A DNA stretch of 64,000 nucleotides from Linnemannia hyalina (taxonomy: Eukaryota; Mortierellomycota; Mortierellomycetes; Mortierellales; Mortierellaceae). The stretch spans positions 864,501-928,500 of the forward strand of contig JAHRHY010000016.1 in the NCBI GenBank assembly GCA_019671135.1, given 5' to 3'. Below are positions 1 through 12,543 of this stretch, in pieces (position 1 is the first letter of the stretch; each line of letters opens with the position of its first letter). Under the pieces are notes generated by a model, which was given only the letters and a program-made list of their open reading frames with translations, had not been told where the DNA came from and did not search any database. The position numbers and the translations under genes are program-made.

Positions 1-3000
1 GCAGTTATCGGCAATACGAACAAGATCATCCTGATCTGCATTGTCACGGATGGGTACGGACAATAATGCCAACATCTGCTCCGTTGCCCGACCTGCTCCT
101 GATACCAATCGTTCGAGGCGTAGACAGATTGATTGAAGTAGCCGGATGGACGCGACATCTAGCACCATTGTGGTCTCGACAAGTTCCTGTTGCTTTTTTT
201 TTTTTTTTTTTTCATTGGTTTGGAAAAATGATGCACAGGCGTTCACAGACGAGAAAGGAACAGAGTTAATATTGTCAGCGATCGGGCGAAGCACAGTTGA
301 GATCCAACATGTTCAAAGAGTCATGCGCAGTTTCCTTTGTAGACACTTACCACTGCTGAATTAGGTACGGCCGCAACTGCAAGGGAGTCCACCGCAAATC
401 GCCCTGCCAACATGCGAGTATAAACAAGATGCAAGCTCTCAGGGGTCTCTAGTCCCTTCAGCTTCTTTTCTCCAATGTCGATCACGCCAAAACCCATCTT
501 TTTCATCTCCCGGATGTGCTCTGCGTAAGGTGAGTCGGAGCTGTCCAGATATGGGTCCACGAGCAGGTGCTGGATCACATTGACCACATCGCTGCTCACA
601 CAGATCTCTCCTCCGTCTGCAGAGGCACAAATACGAGCGGAGCGGTTGACCATCTGGCCAAAGTAATCCATTCGTCTTGTCACCTCATCTCGGTGGCTCA
701 CTGGTTGACCCCAGTGGATTCCCATTCGGACAGACAGACCGCGGTAAATAAGCTGGCTGGGGTCGGCGGCACTATGAATGGACTTGCAGTCGACAGAGTC
801 AAGGATATCTTGAGGCCAGTCTGCTTGAACCAACAACTCCTGAACCTTGATGCACCAAAGGACCGCAGCCGGCACACTAGAAAACGACGCCATCATAGTT
901 TCGCCTTCAATCTTGACTTCATAGCCTCCAATCGAACGAAGTTGTCGTCGCATGATATTGAAGTGCTCCTTGGTCGCCACCGCCATCGAAACCGGGTTAT
1001 CCTCCCAAAGTTGAGTCGAATTCTTGACGCTCGTGAACACCATGGCGACGTCTCCTTGCGGCGGCTCGATCTCGGGTTTGAGGTATTTTAGCTGCAATGA
1101 CGATAACAAACAGAAAAAAAAAGGCGGTAAATATACACTTGATTCGATTAGATGATCAGATGTCACTGGGCAATTGATAACAGGGTGAACAACTTACAGC
1201 ATCGACAGGGCCTTCCGTCGCCTTTGGCCTCTTCTTGTGTTGAGGATACTCCGAGCCTTCTTGAATCAGCTCCTTCTTCTTGAAGAGATCCCCAACACCG
1301 ATCAACATGACAACCATGTGCTCCTGAGCTCCGTAAGATATGGCAATGTCGCGTAACTTTTGGGAGGCAATCATTGGGTCGCCAAACACTCTCATCCCAG
1401 CCTTGGCGATATCGACTGCAGTTGCGTAGGACATCACATCCCAGAACGACTTGGAGGCCATGATCAAAAAATCATCGTCTTCTGTCAGGGTTGTCGTCTC
1501 GATGTAAGGGTTCGAGTTGACGATAGGCACCAGGTGGTATTGCCCAAACGACCGGGAGATATCAAGTTCGTCATTGAGAAGACCTTTCTCACTCACAAAA
1601 CCTCCCGAGCGCTTGATCCTGGCGGCCTCGGTCGGATTCCATGGAATGTGCTTCTGGGAAATCACCTGGAACGAATCAGACTTCTTGACGAGAACGGCAA
1701 TAGCGTCGCCAACGTTGGCCGAATAAAGCGTGAAGCCCTTGATGTAGGCAATCAAAGCTGAGGCCCCTCCTCTGCCCTCTTCATCCTGGCTCAATGGGTA
1801 GAGTTCCCGATCGAGCCCTAAAAACGTGCGACGCAGGGCACTCACCACCGTGTCCGAGTTCTCCAGTTCCTCCAGCTCGATCTTGAAGCATGCACCAAAC
1901 CGATCCTTGAGATAACTAGTCATTTGGCAACTGGACTTGGATCTGCCCGACCTTCCATCAAACAGCCCAAACAGGACCTCGTCTTCCTTGGTCTGAAACT
2001 TTGGATGGACGAGATCCCAGATACAAAGGTTGTCGCCGTCACCGAGAGTGTCTGCCATACCGTAGGACATGTTGTGGAGCGTTGATGTCGACGTGCGAAC
2101 ACGTCTCTCTACGGTATCGTCGGGCACGTTGTCTGTGATCGTGACATCCATCAAGCCGAGGATTCGAAGGCTGGTAAGATTGCCAAACTCGGAGAGGTTT
2201 CCTGGACGAGTACTCGTTGGTATGATCTCCTGTGCCTGTCCTTTGATTTGAAGCCGTTTGTTGCCAGACATGTTGAGATACCTGAGTTCCAGGTTCCAGT
2301 TCCTGCAATGAATGTCAAGCGAAAATGAGTTGAGTAGTTAATAAGCATTGGATCGAGGATCAATATGCTCGCAACAATGCATTCACAAATATCCCTACCA
2401 GTTCCAATCATAGGGCCAATTGGCAATGTTGTACTTCAGTTGGTTGCAGCCGACATCCAGAACAAGAAGGTGGTTGATCTTGCCAAGTTCTGCAGGTAAT
2501 GTTGTCAGCTTGTTTCCACTGACATGAAGCACGCGGAGGTTCTTCAACGACTCAATGTCGTCTGCTGGAAGTGTAGTGAGCTGGTTTCCACTCAGGTAGA
2601 GCTCCTGAAGGTTGCCTGGATTTGGGATCTTTCCTCGAGGGATGTCTGCAATAAAGTTGTGACTGAGGTTCAGGATCTTCAATGACAGAAACTGTGAGAG
2701 CGGGTAGAAAACATCGTCCGGGAGCCGATTGTCGCCCAAGCGCAAATTCTGCAATGTCGAAGCAAGTGGTGATACAGATGTTGATCGATGATGAGATGGA
2801 GTTCCTTGTGATAGACTCGGCGGGACCGGCAATGGCTTCAAATGGGCCGGTGGTAACGAGTTGGCAAGGTGAGTAGAGGGCCCGTTAGGTTTCACCGTCA
2901 TTGACCCCTGAAGATCCGCCTCACATAGAGTGGCCGCTGAGGAGGATGCTGACAAGGCTGATGCGCTGACAAATCGGGCCGGAGTCTCAACTGGAGGGTC

Positions 3001-6000
3001 TGGGAAAGAGCCCAGTAAGTTGGACGACGCGTTCAAGGAGTAGAGAGAGCACAACCAAATCGAGGAGGGTAACTCGCCAAGACTATTGCCGTGTACGTCT
3101 AATTCGATCAAAGACTCCAACTGGGCAATCTCGTCTGGCAAAGAAGAAATGTTGTTGTTGGCCAAAGAGAGGGTCCGCAAGAGCCTGAGAGAGCCAATGT
3201 TCGAGGGTATAGAGTTGATGCTGTTGTTGTCGAGCTTCAGTGTTTCCAGGCTTCGAAGATGGTCAAAGAGTGTCGGCGTCAAGTTGGAAAGTTTGTTGGA
3301 TGAGACGTCCAGGAAAGTGAGAGTGTCGCCAGTGCCGCGGAGATGAAGATCGGTCATGTTGCACTTGACAATAGACGCTCGGACCAGGGCCTCGAAGGAG
3401 TTGTTTGCGACGACGTTTGTGTTGTAGTCGACTAAGAGTTCCTCCAATGACTTCATGTCGTTAAGCGCATCCAGATTCAATATTCCGTTTTGTCGAATAT
3501 CCAGCTTTCGTAGCTTCGACAAAGACTCCATCGATTTTGGAAGGAATGGTCCAATCCGATTGCCATAGAGCAAAAGTCTCCGCAGTTTAACGAGCCTGCT
3601 GATGTCGTCGGGAATCTCGGGGATATCGTTGAAGCTGAGGTCGAGTTCCTCCAACGACGTGATCCTACAAAGTACACTAGGAAACTTTGAAAAGTTGTTG
3701 CTGGAAAGGTTGACGACACGGAGGATCTCAAAGTCGCCATAGGACTCTGGAAGAGATTCCAGCCGGTTGCACTGCAAAATCAGCGTGTCGAGCTTCCGCG
3801 CGTCCGTCAGATGAGCCTTTTCGAGATCCCGTATCCTGTTTCCTCTGATATCCAGCACCTGTAGATGGACAATCGACCGTACGTTAGCAGGCACTCTGTC
3901 CAGATCGTTGTAGGCCATCCGAAGTTCACGCAGAGCAGTGCAGTTTTGCACAAAGTCGAGGGGCAAATCCATGCGCTGGTTGTGAGAGATATTTAGTCGC
4001 ACTATGTCCTTGGCCCTCGAGTGCAGGAAGATTGGAATCGTCGGCAAGCATCGTTTCTGAAGGTTGACATCCATGTAAGTGCTGTGCGGAGGGAAATCGG
4101 CTTCCTATAAAGATCAATGTTCGGCGATAAATACGTGTCAATTCCTATATACGTAGGCAAACATTTTCATATCAAAAAGGGGATACAGCGAGCCGCATTC
4201 CTTTGTTGTTTATGACAGAGCGCCGGATCATACCGTTAAGAGTGGGACCCCATTCTCCGCAAATGTAAAGCGACAGAGAAAACTGTTGTCTCTTCCTGAA
4301 AGCTCGTCGAGCTTGTCCTGATCCGTGTACCCAAACTGCGCAAGACACCGGCGTAACATATTAAGTGGCTTTTCATTGGGTGCCAATGGTCGCACTAAGT
4401 TGAAGGTAGAGTGAATGGAAAGCATCACAGCAGTCAGTGACAATGGCCTTGCAGTGCAGTGAAGTGTCATCCAATACTAGATTTGGCAATACTGCAACAC
4501 ATGAGACCTAAAATATTACCAATGTTGTTCCGTTGGATAAAGAGATGGTACTTGGACGTGTCGGGTTTGAAGATCTTCCTGCCCAACATAGCAATCAGCT
4601 CGCTTGTTGTAATGTGGAAGACACAGTTCACGACGGTGTACGTTGAATCCTGGCGAAAAATTCGTACAGTCGACAGCTTCTTCTTCCCGTAGCTCCAGCT
4701 CTCGTAATCGCTTTGCTCCGTTTCATCGGAGGTGACTTCCTCTGGCGTGAGTGCAAGTGACTTCTGGAGTGGACCTATTGGAGGCAAGGATGAGGGCTGG
4801 ATGTCCCAGCTCTCGGGCGCAAGCCAAGCTTCTGCTCCCTGTCCTGTTGACTTTAAAAACGGAAGCCAATTGGCTCTCCTGGGGTCGTTCTTGATTCCTG
4901 CCACTCCGGTTAAGTCGGCCAGATCGACTATTGTCCAGGGTTGAGATGATTTAATGGTTAGAGGAAGGCGAGATAAGAATGAGGACCTTCTTTACATGCT
5001 CAGAAGAGGAGAGCTGGGGTATTTTTTTCTGTGTGTGTGTGTGTGTCGACAGGTTCACGTACCCACATATCCTGGAAAAATAGGATCAGACGCGGCATTC
5101 ATATTTTTTTTAGAACTCTTTTTCCCCATAGAAAACGGCGGTGGGTACTTTTGAGATTCTCCGCTTTCGCTCCCGTGTCGGCTGCTCAGAGAATAGTGTT
5201 GGGAGGCGCTCTCGTGGTCGATTGTGGCCACACTATGGAGCGATGAGGAGGAGGGCGGCAAGAGTGGGAACAGCGGGTCGTCGGCGGAGTGTTTGCGGTA
5301 CGTTCCTGTGTAATTTCCTTATTAAAATTTAATATGCAGTTCACAACATGGCTCACAAAAAACACCATTGAACTCGACAACTATTAATGACATCGTTTAG
5401 CAGACATTTGGACAAGGAAAACACGGTACCTTCGGAAGGCGGATAGTTAGAGGAGGATGAAGAGGGGGGCGGCGGAGTAGGAGACGACGAAGGATGGTGG
5501 GCTTTCTTTTTGAAGAGACTGAAGAGGGTTTTTTTGGCCTCCTTAGCAGGACTTGCAACGGTCGTGTGAATATCGGCGACGAGATCCTGGGGGAGTCCAG
5601 GGCGTTTTGAGTACATGTCTCCAAAGTCAGTCGATTTGGTTCTCCGGTGGGGGGTCTCAGAGGCGCTCCGGACGGAGTCTGCCCGCTGGTACGGTTGATG
5701 CGGGCCACGCGGGGCAGGCGGTGTGGCTGGGAAGAGATGCTTGCCTCCAGGAAGAGGAGGTTGTTGCTGATAGAGATCAGGGGAGGGCGAGCGGGAGGAG
5801 GTATCGGCAGAGAGTCTGCGGCTGGAGCTTGGGCTGAAGGGGTGTGGAGCGGGTCGCTGGTGATAGCCATTGCTATGATTAGATGCGGTGGTGGTTTGGA
5901 TGTAGGCCGAAGAAGTGTTGCCGAAGGGGTTGGCCATGTTTGAGGTAGAGGTATTGTTGCAGAAGGTGGTGGAGGTGTTGTTTGGAGGGGGTATGGACCG

Positions 6001-6297
6001 GAGGGTACGAGGATCGGTGAGGTCGGGAAGAGGAGTGGGTGAAGGGGGACGGGAGGGGGAGCGGAAGAAGGAGCGAAAGCTGTGGGAGTCGCCAGAAGTA
6101 TCCCTGTCCTTAACACTACCGCTGTTGTTGCTGTTGATGTTGCTGTTAATGTTACTGCTGTGTTTTCCTCTCGGGCGGGGGGAATGTTCGTCTGGGGAGA
6201 GGAGGGCCGAATGGGGGAAGGGCGGGGCAGAGTGGGTGGAACCTGCGGATGGGCGTCGGTCGGACGAGGATGAGGTCCTTGTGTCGGTGGGCAGCAT
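1..6297 (-). CDS. CYR1: Adenylate cyclase, fungal CYR1 type (partial, 3' end outside the window)
   Basis: Fungal-type adenylate cyclase, which in this family makes cAMP at membranes under Ras control. Exons on the minus strand are 6297-5430, 4927-4520, 4394-4234, 4104-2399, 2302-1198, 1091-351 and 186-1 (continuing outside); every splice phase closes, giving at least 1725 residues. The order of parts is: Ser/Pro-rich disordered N-terminus (1-350), Ras-association domain (about 375-475, with GRDNSFLCRF), a long LRR array (about 490-1040), a PP2C-like domain (about 1085-1400) and a class III cyclase domain (about 1425-1640). The cyclase keeps GGYEVK, LSVRMGIHWG and the VNRSAR Asn/Arg, but the first metal-binding Asp is Ser (residue 1437) and the second is Glu (1480). 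It may therefore be impaired or a pseudocyclase. The start was chosen as the ATG before the Ser/Pro-rich exon; an earlier in-frame ATG at 6576 is less likely because it falls in the shared promoter. Confidence 0.9.
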
Positions 6298-6800
6298 TGC
6301 GTGTTGGTTGGTGCAGTTTGCAGTTGCAGTTGGCCTTGGCCTTCCTGTTGGAGTGATGCTGATGGCAGAAGGAGGAGAAGAAGAAGAGAAAGAGGAGAGA
6401 AGAAGAAGAGAGAGAAAGAAGAAAATGAGGAAGAAGAGAGAAGGGATGTGTGGGTGTGGATGATGGAGAGGGTGATCATAAATGAGAGACTGTACCAGGC
6501 TGCAATCGTGCAATAGTGCAATAGTGCAAGGGCTATGATAACGGACTAGTTCACGTGATCTGCGGATCAGGATCATATCGTTGTTGAGTCAACCTTTTTT
6601 CTTTTCTTTTGCGAAGGCGGGTAACGGCGGGGCTGTTTGTTTCTTCTTCCTCTTCTCTTCTTCTCCTTCTTCCTCCTCCTCCTCTTCTCTTCTTCCCCTT
6701 CTTCCTCTTCCTCTTCCCCTTCCCCTTCCTCCTCCTCCTCCTCCTCTTCCTCCTTCATTCCTCTTCTTTTCCTTCCACACCTTCCATTCCTCCTCCCCCA
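6298..6800. promoter_or_regulatory. Shared divergent promoter of the adenylate cyclase and TAH18
   Basis: This 503-bp gap separates the start codons of two divergently transcribed genes. The TAH18 side is an almost pure pyrimidine stretch (about 6590-6795), so its 5' leader is CT-rich, a common fungal core-promoter pattern. No TATA box is evident. Long ORFs on both strands here are by-products of the low-complexity sequence. Confidence 0.55.
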
Positions 6801-9671
6801 ATGACTGGCAACGAGAACGCAGTCCCGCAGGCTGATCATCTCACCGTCTTCTTTGCCTCCCAGACCGGCAATGCGGAATCCATCTCTCGCAACATCTACG
6901 AGCAGGCCCAGGAACGGGGCTTCAAGGCCTTCCACCACCCCCTCAACGACCACGCCAAGGTCGACTGGGACAAGGAGGATTGCCTAGTCTTTGTCGTTTC
7001 AACTACCGGTGACGGAGACCCCCCAGATAACTCAACAAAGTTCTGGCGCCACCTCCGCAAACTCAAAGGAGTCGGTCTCACCAAAGCCAAATACACCATC
7101 CTCGGTAACTTCCTCTCCTTTCTCCTTCTTATCTCGTCCCTTGCCTACAGGTCTACTCGCTCGGTTTGTCTTTTTTTTTTTTCTTTTCGTTTTTTTTCGT
7201 AATGCACCTGAATGAAAAGTATTATTAACTTATCCATTGCACTCCTTTATCACTGCCATTAGGCCTTGGAGACACAAACTACGATAACTTTTGCCAGACA
7301 GCGAAACGTCTCGACACCCGTCTTCAGGAGCTAGGTGCATCATCGTTCTATCCCCGAGGATTGGCGGACGATGCCACAGGGTACGTTTTCATGAGCTTTG
7401 TCTTTTTTATTCTGTGCATTGCAACTATGTGCGATCTTGTCAGAGTGTAGCGTATCGACTGACCTTCCAGGAGATACTCCGTACATACTCTTGCACTCCA
7501 ACTTATATTGTTTGTTTCTGTTTTTTTTGATGATAGCCTTGAAGAAACAGTGGATCCATGGATCAAGAACCTGTGGCCTGCTCTTGCCCATCAAGTTATT
7601 TCAACTCCCGCAATCCATGATTTGCCCCAACCTCATTTCACGCAAGAGGAAGAAAAAGTCGTCAAGGGTTTAATCCAGAAACAGGAGCAGGAACGCAGAC
7701 AGAGCATTACCGCCGCCACACTCGACTCGCCTAGATTACTCTCCACAGTTATCTCGACAACTACTGGGCAGGACCCAATTGAGAACACTATCAAGGACCT
7801 CAGCAATCTCACTCTCAATCTGCCTGCTAATCTACCCATTACACCCGCCGTTGGGTACAAGATCGATATCGATTTATCAGCCATGGCGGATCATTCCAAC
7901 CTCACAGCTTTGCCCCGTGTTCCGAACGCCAACCTCCAGATTGCAGACTTGGAGACCGCCGTTGCATCTCGGGTGCCAGGCTCAGTTCCGACTTTTATTC
8001 AGACACCGACGCCACTGCTGATGGCGACGATCAACAAAGTCCAATGCTTAACGCCTTCTGATGCGCTGAAGAGAACTCTCGCCGTTGAGTTTGGATTCGA
8101 GGACGACGTGGACTATGCGCCCGGCGACTCTTTTGGAATCTGGGCCCCCAACAACGAAGCCTTGGTCCGAGGAGTTTTGTCCGCACTAAATGTGAGCGAT
8201 GCTGCTGCTACGAAGGCGGTCAGGCTGCATGGACAAGGTACTAAAACGTCAATCAAATGAGAGACTTCTTCCGTACTATTTATTTTCGATAATGCTAAAA
8301 ACCCTTTTTTTATTGTTATTTTTACTGCCGACACTTGGGTATAGGCATCCCATCGCATCTCCAAACAGTGGAATCCGCCACATTGCTGGATATCTTCCGT
8401 TATGCGGTTGACTTGACTTCGCCTCCTAAGAAGGCCAACATTAGACTGTATGCCGAACATGCCAACGACTTGGCTGACAAACAAAAGCTCATGTTTATGG
8501 CCTCCAAGCAAGGAGCCGATCAATTCAACGCCTTCCGTGCACAGTCGCCTACATTCCTGGATATCTTGCATACCTTCCCGTCCGTCAATGTTCCTCTTGC
8601 GCGTATCATCGAGACTCTTCCACCCATGCAGCCGAGATATTACTCCATCACCAGCTCTCCAATGAGCAAGAGTGGACACCGTCGATGGTCTTGCGCTTTC
8701 AACGTTGTCACCTACGATTTGTCTGGAGGTATTCATCGCCGCGGGGTTTGCACACCTTGGTTGGATGAACTGGCAGGGCAAGTTCCTTTCGGAAAAGCTG
8801 TGACGACAGGATTGACAACGCAGCGTCTACCTGTGTTCTTGAAACCTAACGAAACAAGATTCAATCTGCCGTCCGACACGACCAAGCCTGTTATTATGAT
8901 CGGTCCCGGTACGGGGGTCGCCCCTTTCATGGGATTTCTGGAGCACCGTGCGGAACAGAGACTTATCAAGAAACGACTTGTCAACATCGGAACAGGACCT
9001 CGTCAGCATTTGGACGACCACTTTGGAGACATGTGGCTTTTCTTTGGTTGCCGACATCGTGAGAGGGATTGGCTGTTCCGGGAGCAGATGGAATCATACA
9101 AACGGGACGGCGTACTCACGGAACTACTGTTGGCGGTGAGTCGGGAAGAGAACGTTCCAAACAGTGCCAAATACGTGCAGGACCTGATGCGGAGCCAGGG
9201 CAAAAACCTTTGGAATCTAATTCACAAAAAGGGGGCAGCGATCTACGTTTGCGGGTAAGTTGTAATCAAGGGTGATGCGGCTACGAATTCAAATGCCATG
9301 CATAGCTTCTCTTTTGCTTTTTATCCAACAATGTCAGGGCGTCGTTATAAAAAAAGGTAGTTGACTCTCACTAACCTCACTTCCTTTTACTCCTCCTGTG
9401 CATTTTTTAGGGATGCCAAGGGGATGGCGAAAGCAGTTCACGACGAGCTTGTTAATATTTTGGTCGATCATGGCGGATACGAAAAGATGGCAGCCATCAT
9501 GGAACTGAACAAATGGGCACAAGAGAAGCGGTACCTTCGCGACCTGGTAAGAATTACGACCGCCCGACCATGATACAGAGTTTGAGAAGACTGTTCCATG
9601 CTCTATGCGACTAAACTAACTCTTCTTTTTTTTACAATTTTCCACCCTTACTTCAACTTTAGTGGGCATAA
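6801..9671 (+). CDS. TAH18: NADPH-dependent diflavin oxidoreductase (TAH18/NDOR1)
   Basis: NADPH-FAD-FMN reductase that in this family passes electrons to the Fe-S protein Dre2/CIAPIN1 in cytosolic iron-sulfur protein assembly. Exons are 6801-7104, 7263-7380, 7537-8237, 8345-9254, 9411-9546 and 9663-9671 (725 residues, phases closed). The flavodoxin domain has FASQTGNAES (FMN phosphate loop), STTGDGDPPDN and GLGDTNYDNFC. The FAD-binding region has RYYSITSSP, and the NADPH region has GPGTGVAPFMGF, the FFGCRHRERDW segment and CGDAKGMAKAV. The last exon adds only one Trp, one Ala and the stop, giving the aromatic C-terminus usual for the family. Length and domain order fit Tah18 rather than cytochrome P450 reductase, as there is no N-terminal membrane anchor. 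The terminal 9-nt exon is the least certain part. Confidence 0.95.
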
Positions 9672-10334
9672 ATGGACTACAGGAGACAGTTGATAGATTT
9701 GCATATTTGCGCATAGATTTAGGACGCGCGTACAATACCGCCGTTAATGCATAATAAACCTTGATTCGCCACACACTGCTTCATTTCTTACCATTCTACA
9801 TTATCATGTCATTTGGTCACTATTAAGTAGAAGTTATTATCTGTTCAACAGCCGGATTCCTGCTGAATGGATAATCAGGCTCCAAAAGAGAGAAAGACAA
9901 CAGGCACAAGAGTGAGGAAGACGAGGAGGAGTGCGAGTACGAGTACTCGCCCAAATGGAAACATGCAATAAAGAGTCAAATGGGACTCCTTACAGGGGCA
10001 TATTGAGGCGCGAATGCGCAAACCTTTTGGGAAATATAGGGCGAGCCTTGTGGATGCAAAAGACGTAAAGAGCGGCAAAGCGAATCGGTTTTCCTTCCGT
10101 CCCTCCGTCCCTCCGTCCCTCCTTGCTCCCTCCCTCTTCTACCACACCCAGTCTTCGGAGTCCATCATCAACGAACAATAAAACCATTTTTTTTTGTTGA
10201 ATAAAGAAAAAGAGTTCTTTGTTATAGGAGGTTCAGTCACCATCTCCAATTGCCCCTCTTCACATCTCAGCTCGCGCTGGTCTAGCAAAGAAAACACGAG
10301 CGTGAAATCGATAGTTTACTTAAAGATGTTTTGG
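9672..10334. other. Intergenic region between convergent genes
   Basis: The 3' ends of TAH18 (plus) and the J-protein gene (minus) face each other here. It contains AT-rich 3'-UTR-like sequence, an AATAAA-like motif after TAH18 (around 9753) and a short triplicated CCGTCCCT run near 10100. I see no gene. Confidence 0.5.
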
Positions 10335-12189
10335 TTAGAGAACTAACTTTGAGAACTTTTCCTTGACAATGTCACAGCTAGGGGTCGTCATCCTTTGGGC
10401 CTCCTGCCACAGCTTTTGGTCGGCCCCCCAGAATCCCATTGCCTTGTTCCTTGCAATCTCCTTCTTTCTCCTCTCGGCCCGACACCGGTCCTGCATCTCT
10501 CTCAGATAGGCGCTCTCGACATGCTCTTCCATCCGTTGAAACAGTCGACCGACCTTACGGCCCTGGAGTGTGATCTGGTCGGGCTTAACATTCATCTGTT
10601 TGGCGGACGAGGACTTGAACTCAAACTGCTGTCCAGGGAAATAGGTGTTCATAAACCGGATATCGTTGACATAGTAGGGTACATTTCTTTGGGTCGTGTG
10701 TCGAGCCGTCGTGTACTGTTCCCGCGGCCGCAACGAAAAGTCGCTCAAGACAGAGTTGGATCCAGTCGATGATGGTTCGTTCGAACCAAAGAGGCCCGAA
10801 GAAATGGAGACAACAATCAAGAGGATCAGGGGGAGAAGCTGGATTAGACTGCCAACGTTAAAGTCTTGGTTGCCCTGGCTGTTTTGACGTTGTTGGCGTT
10901 GTTGTTGATGTTGTCGTCGGAATTGCTCCTGTCGTGCATGATGGTGCTGTGTTTGCTGCGCTCGGGTCCTTGCAGCATATCCTCCTGTTTGGAATGCTGT
11001 CATCGCAGACAAAAAACATTTAGGGCAAGTGTTAGTAAGACTCTAAATCCAGTTCGCACACACCTCCCCCCCCCCACAAATATAACACCACGACCACCTT
11101 TCGACAATACAATGAAGGAAAACAGAGAGAGAATGTTGACTTACATCCTCCAAACCCTCCTCCACCAAAAAACATGTTGAAAAGATCCTCTGGCGAGATT
11201 TCTTCGCCGTAGCCTCCTCCTGCTCCACGAGAATAGTATTGCTGGGTTGCTGGTCTTGGGCGATCATAGTTGACTCCTGAGCTCTTGCCATCCTCTGGTC
11301 CGTGCTGGTCAAAAATGGCTCGCTTCTGAGAGTCGCTCAGTACCGTGAATGCCTTTGATACAACTATAAGGGTGTCAGGACAGCAAATAGGACGAGATTG
11401 GGGAAGGAGAGGGGGAAGGAGAAGAAGAGGGAAGTGTCAGTGTGAATATTGAAGTTCTTTTCAAGCAGGAACTAAAACAAAAAAAAAAATTAAAAAAAAA
11501 TGCAGACGTACCTTTGAAGGCCTCATCTGCTCCTGGGGCGCCGTTCTTGTCTGGATGCATTTGAAGGGCCAACTAATAGACAAGTACAACAGTTATATGT
11601 TGTAAGAGGTTGGTCACTTTTTTCATGCGACATCTCAGCGAACACAAGCACGAGATATTCGTTGCCTATATGCTGTCTGTGCTGTTTGAGCGAGAGGGTT
11701 TACCTTGCGATATGCCTTCTTGATCTCGATGTCAGTAGCATCCTTCTTGACTCCAAGGACTTTGTAAAAGTCTCCTCCAGAAGAGCGAATGGCCTTCACA
11801 GCAGCCACCTGTTCTGGGGTATAGTCCCTCTCGACAGGCTTGTGGTCGGGGATCGGGGTCGATTTTGATCTGTTCAAAGTCGGTGCTGCTCCTGCTGCTG
11901 TCCCTGTTCCCGCACCTGTACTTGTGCCACCTGTCCTTGGAGTAGAGAAGGACGAAGAAGTGGAAAACGAGCGACCTGGAGAAGAAGAGGTCGAGGGAGA
12001 AGCATTACTGCTGCTGTTGGCGGCGGTTTCTTTGGCGTCGACAAGAGAGATGAAGGCGCGGGCGTCGGATGTTGGGAAGAGGGAGATGGACTTTTGGCCG
12101 AACTTGCGGGCGCTAGGGTAGTTTCCTGTGAGGAGATGGCGGCGAGCGATGTCGAGGCAGCGCAGGGCCTCATCCTTGTTGACCTCCAT
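10335..12189 (-). CDS. DNAJB12/HLJ1-type J-domain protein, ER membrane
   Basis: Hsp40 co-chaperone of the DNAJB12/DNAJB14 group, tail-anchored-like proteins of the ER membrane that recruit Hsp70 for quality control. Minus-strand exons are 12189-11704, 11572-11512, 11363-11145 and 10996-10335 (475 residues, phases closed). The N-terminus (MEVNKDEALRCLDIARRHL) matches the helical start typical of the group. A Ser/Thr/Gly-rich linker follows, then a J domain with DFYKVLGV and HPD at about 168-170, a Gly/Phe-rich stretch with FNMFFGGGGFGG, a Gln/Arg-rich segment, one hydrophobic helix (about 310-332) and a C-terminal region of the DUF1977 kind. It lies on the same strand as, and downstream of, the Pro/Thr-rich membrane protein gene, about 350 bp away. 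Confidence 0.9.
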
Positions 12190-12543
12190 TCCGTGGGGTA
12201 GTATGGCAGTTGTGTGTGGCGGTAGTGGGCAGGCGGTGGGTGGATTTGAGGTGTTGTGGCTAGCAGGGATGATGAAAGAACCGAGGAGAGGGGAGCTGTG
12301 GTTCCGTTGGGATTGTGGGTACAGAACTTATTGGTTCAAGGGAAGGTGAAGGTGTGAGGATGAAGAAGCCTTTGGTCGCAATTGTGGCAGGAAGGAACGA
12401 GCAATGAGCAATTGAACTGGGCTTGGAAATAGCGATCGATGCCTGGCAGCTTCGCCAAACGCACAAGTGGGACACAGACATATATGACAATAATAAAACA
12501 CATCTATATTTTACTACATATCACAGTAACTGCTGGTTGGTTG
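12190..12543. promoter_or_regulatory. Gap upstream of the J-protein gene
   Basis: 354 bp between the start codon of the J-protein and the stop codon of the next minus-strand gene, so it must hold the 3' UTR of one and the promoter of the other. No clear motif was seen. Confidence 0.35.

Noticed and set aside
5397..6521. 374-residue minus ORF overlapping the cyclase N-terminus
   Set aside because: Alternative frame of the same low-complexity Ser/Pro exon; the other frame splices in phase to the RA domain.
6573..6953. Glu/Arg-rich ORFs on the minus strand near TAH18
   Set aside because: Complement of the pyrimidine-rich leader and first exon of TAH18.
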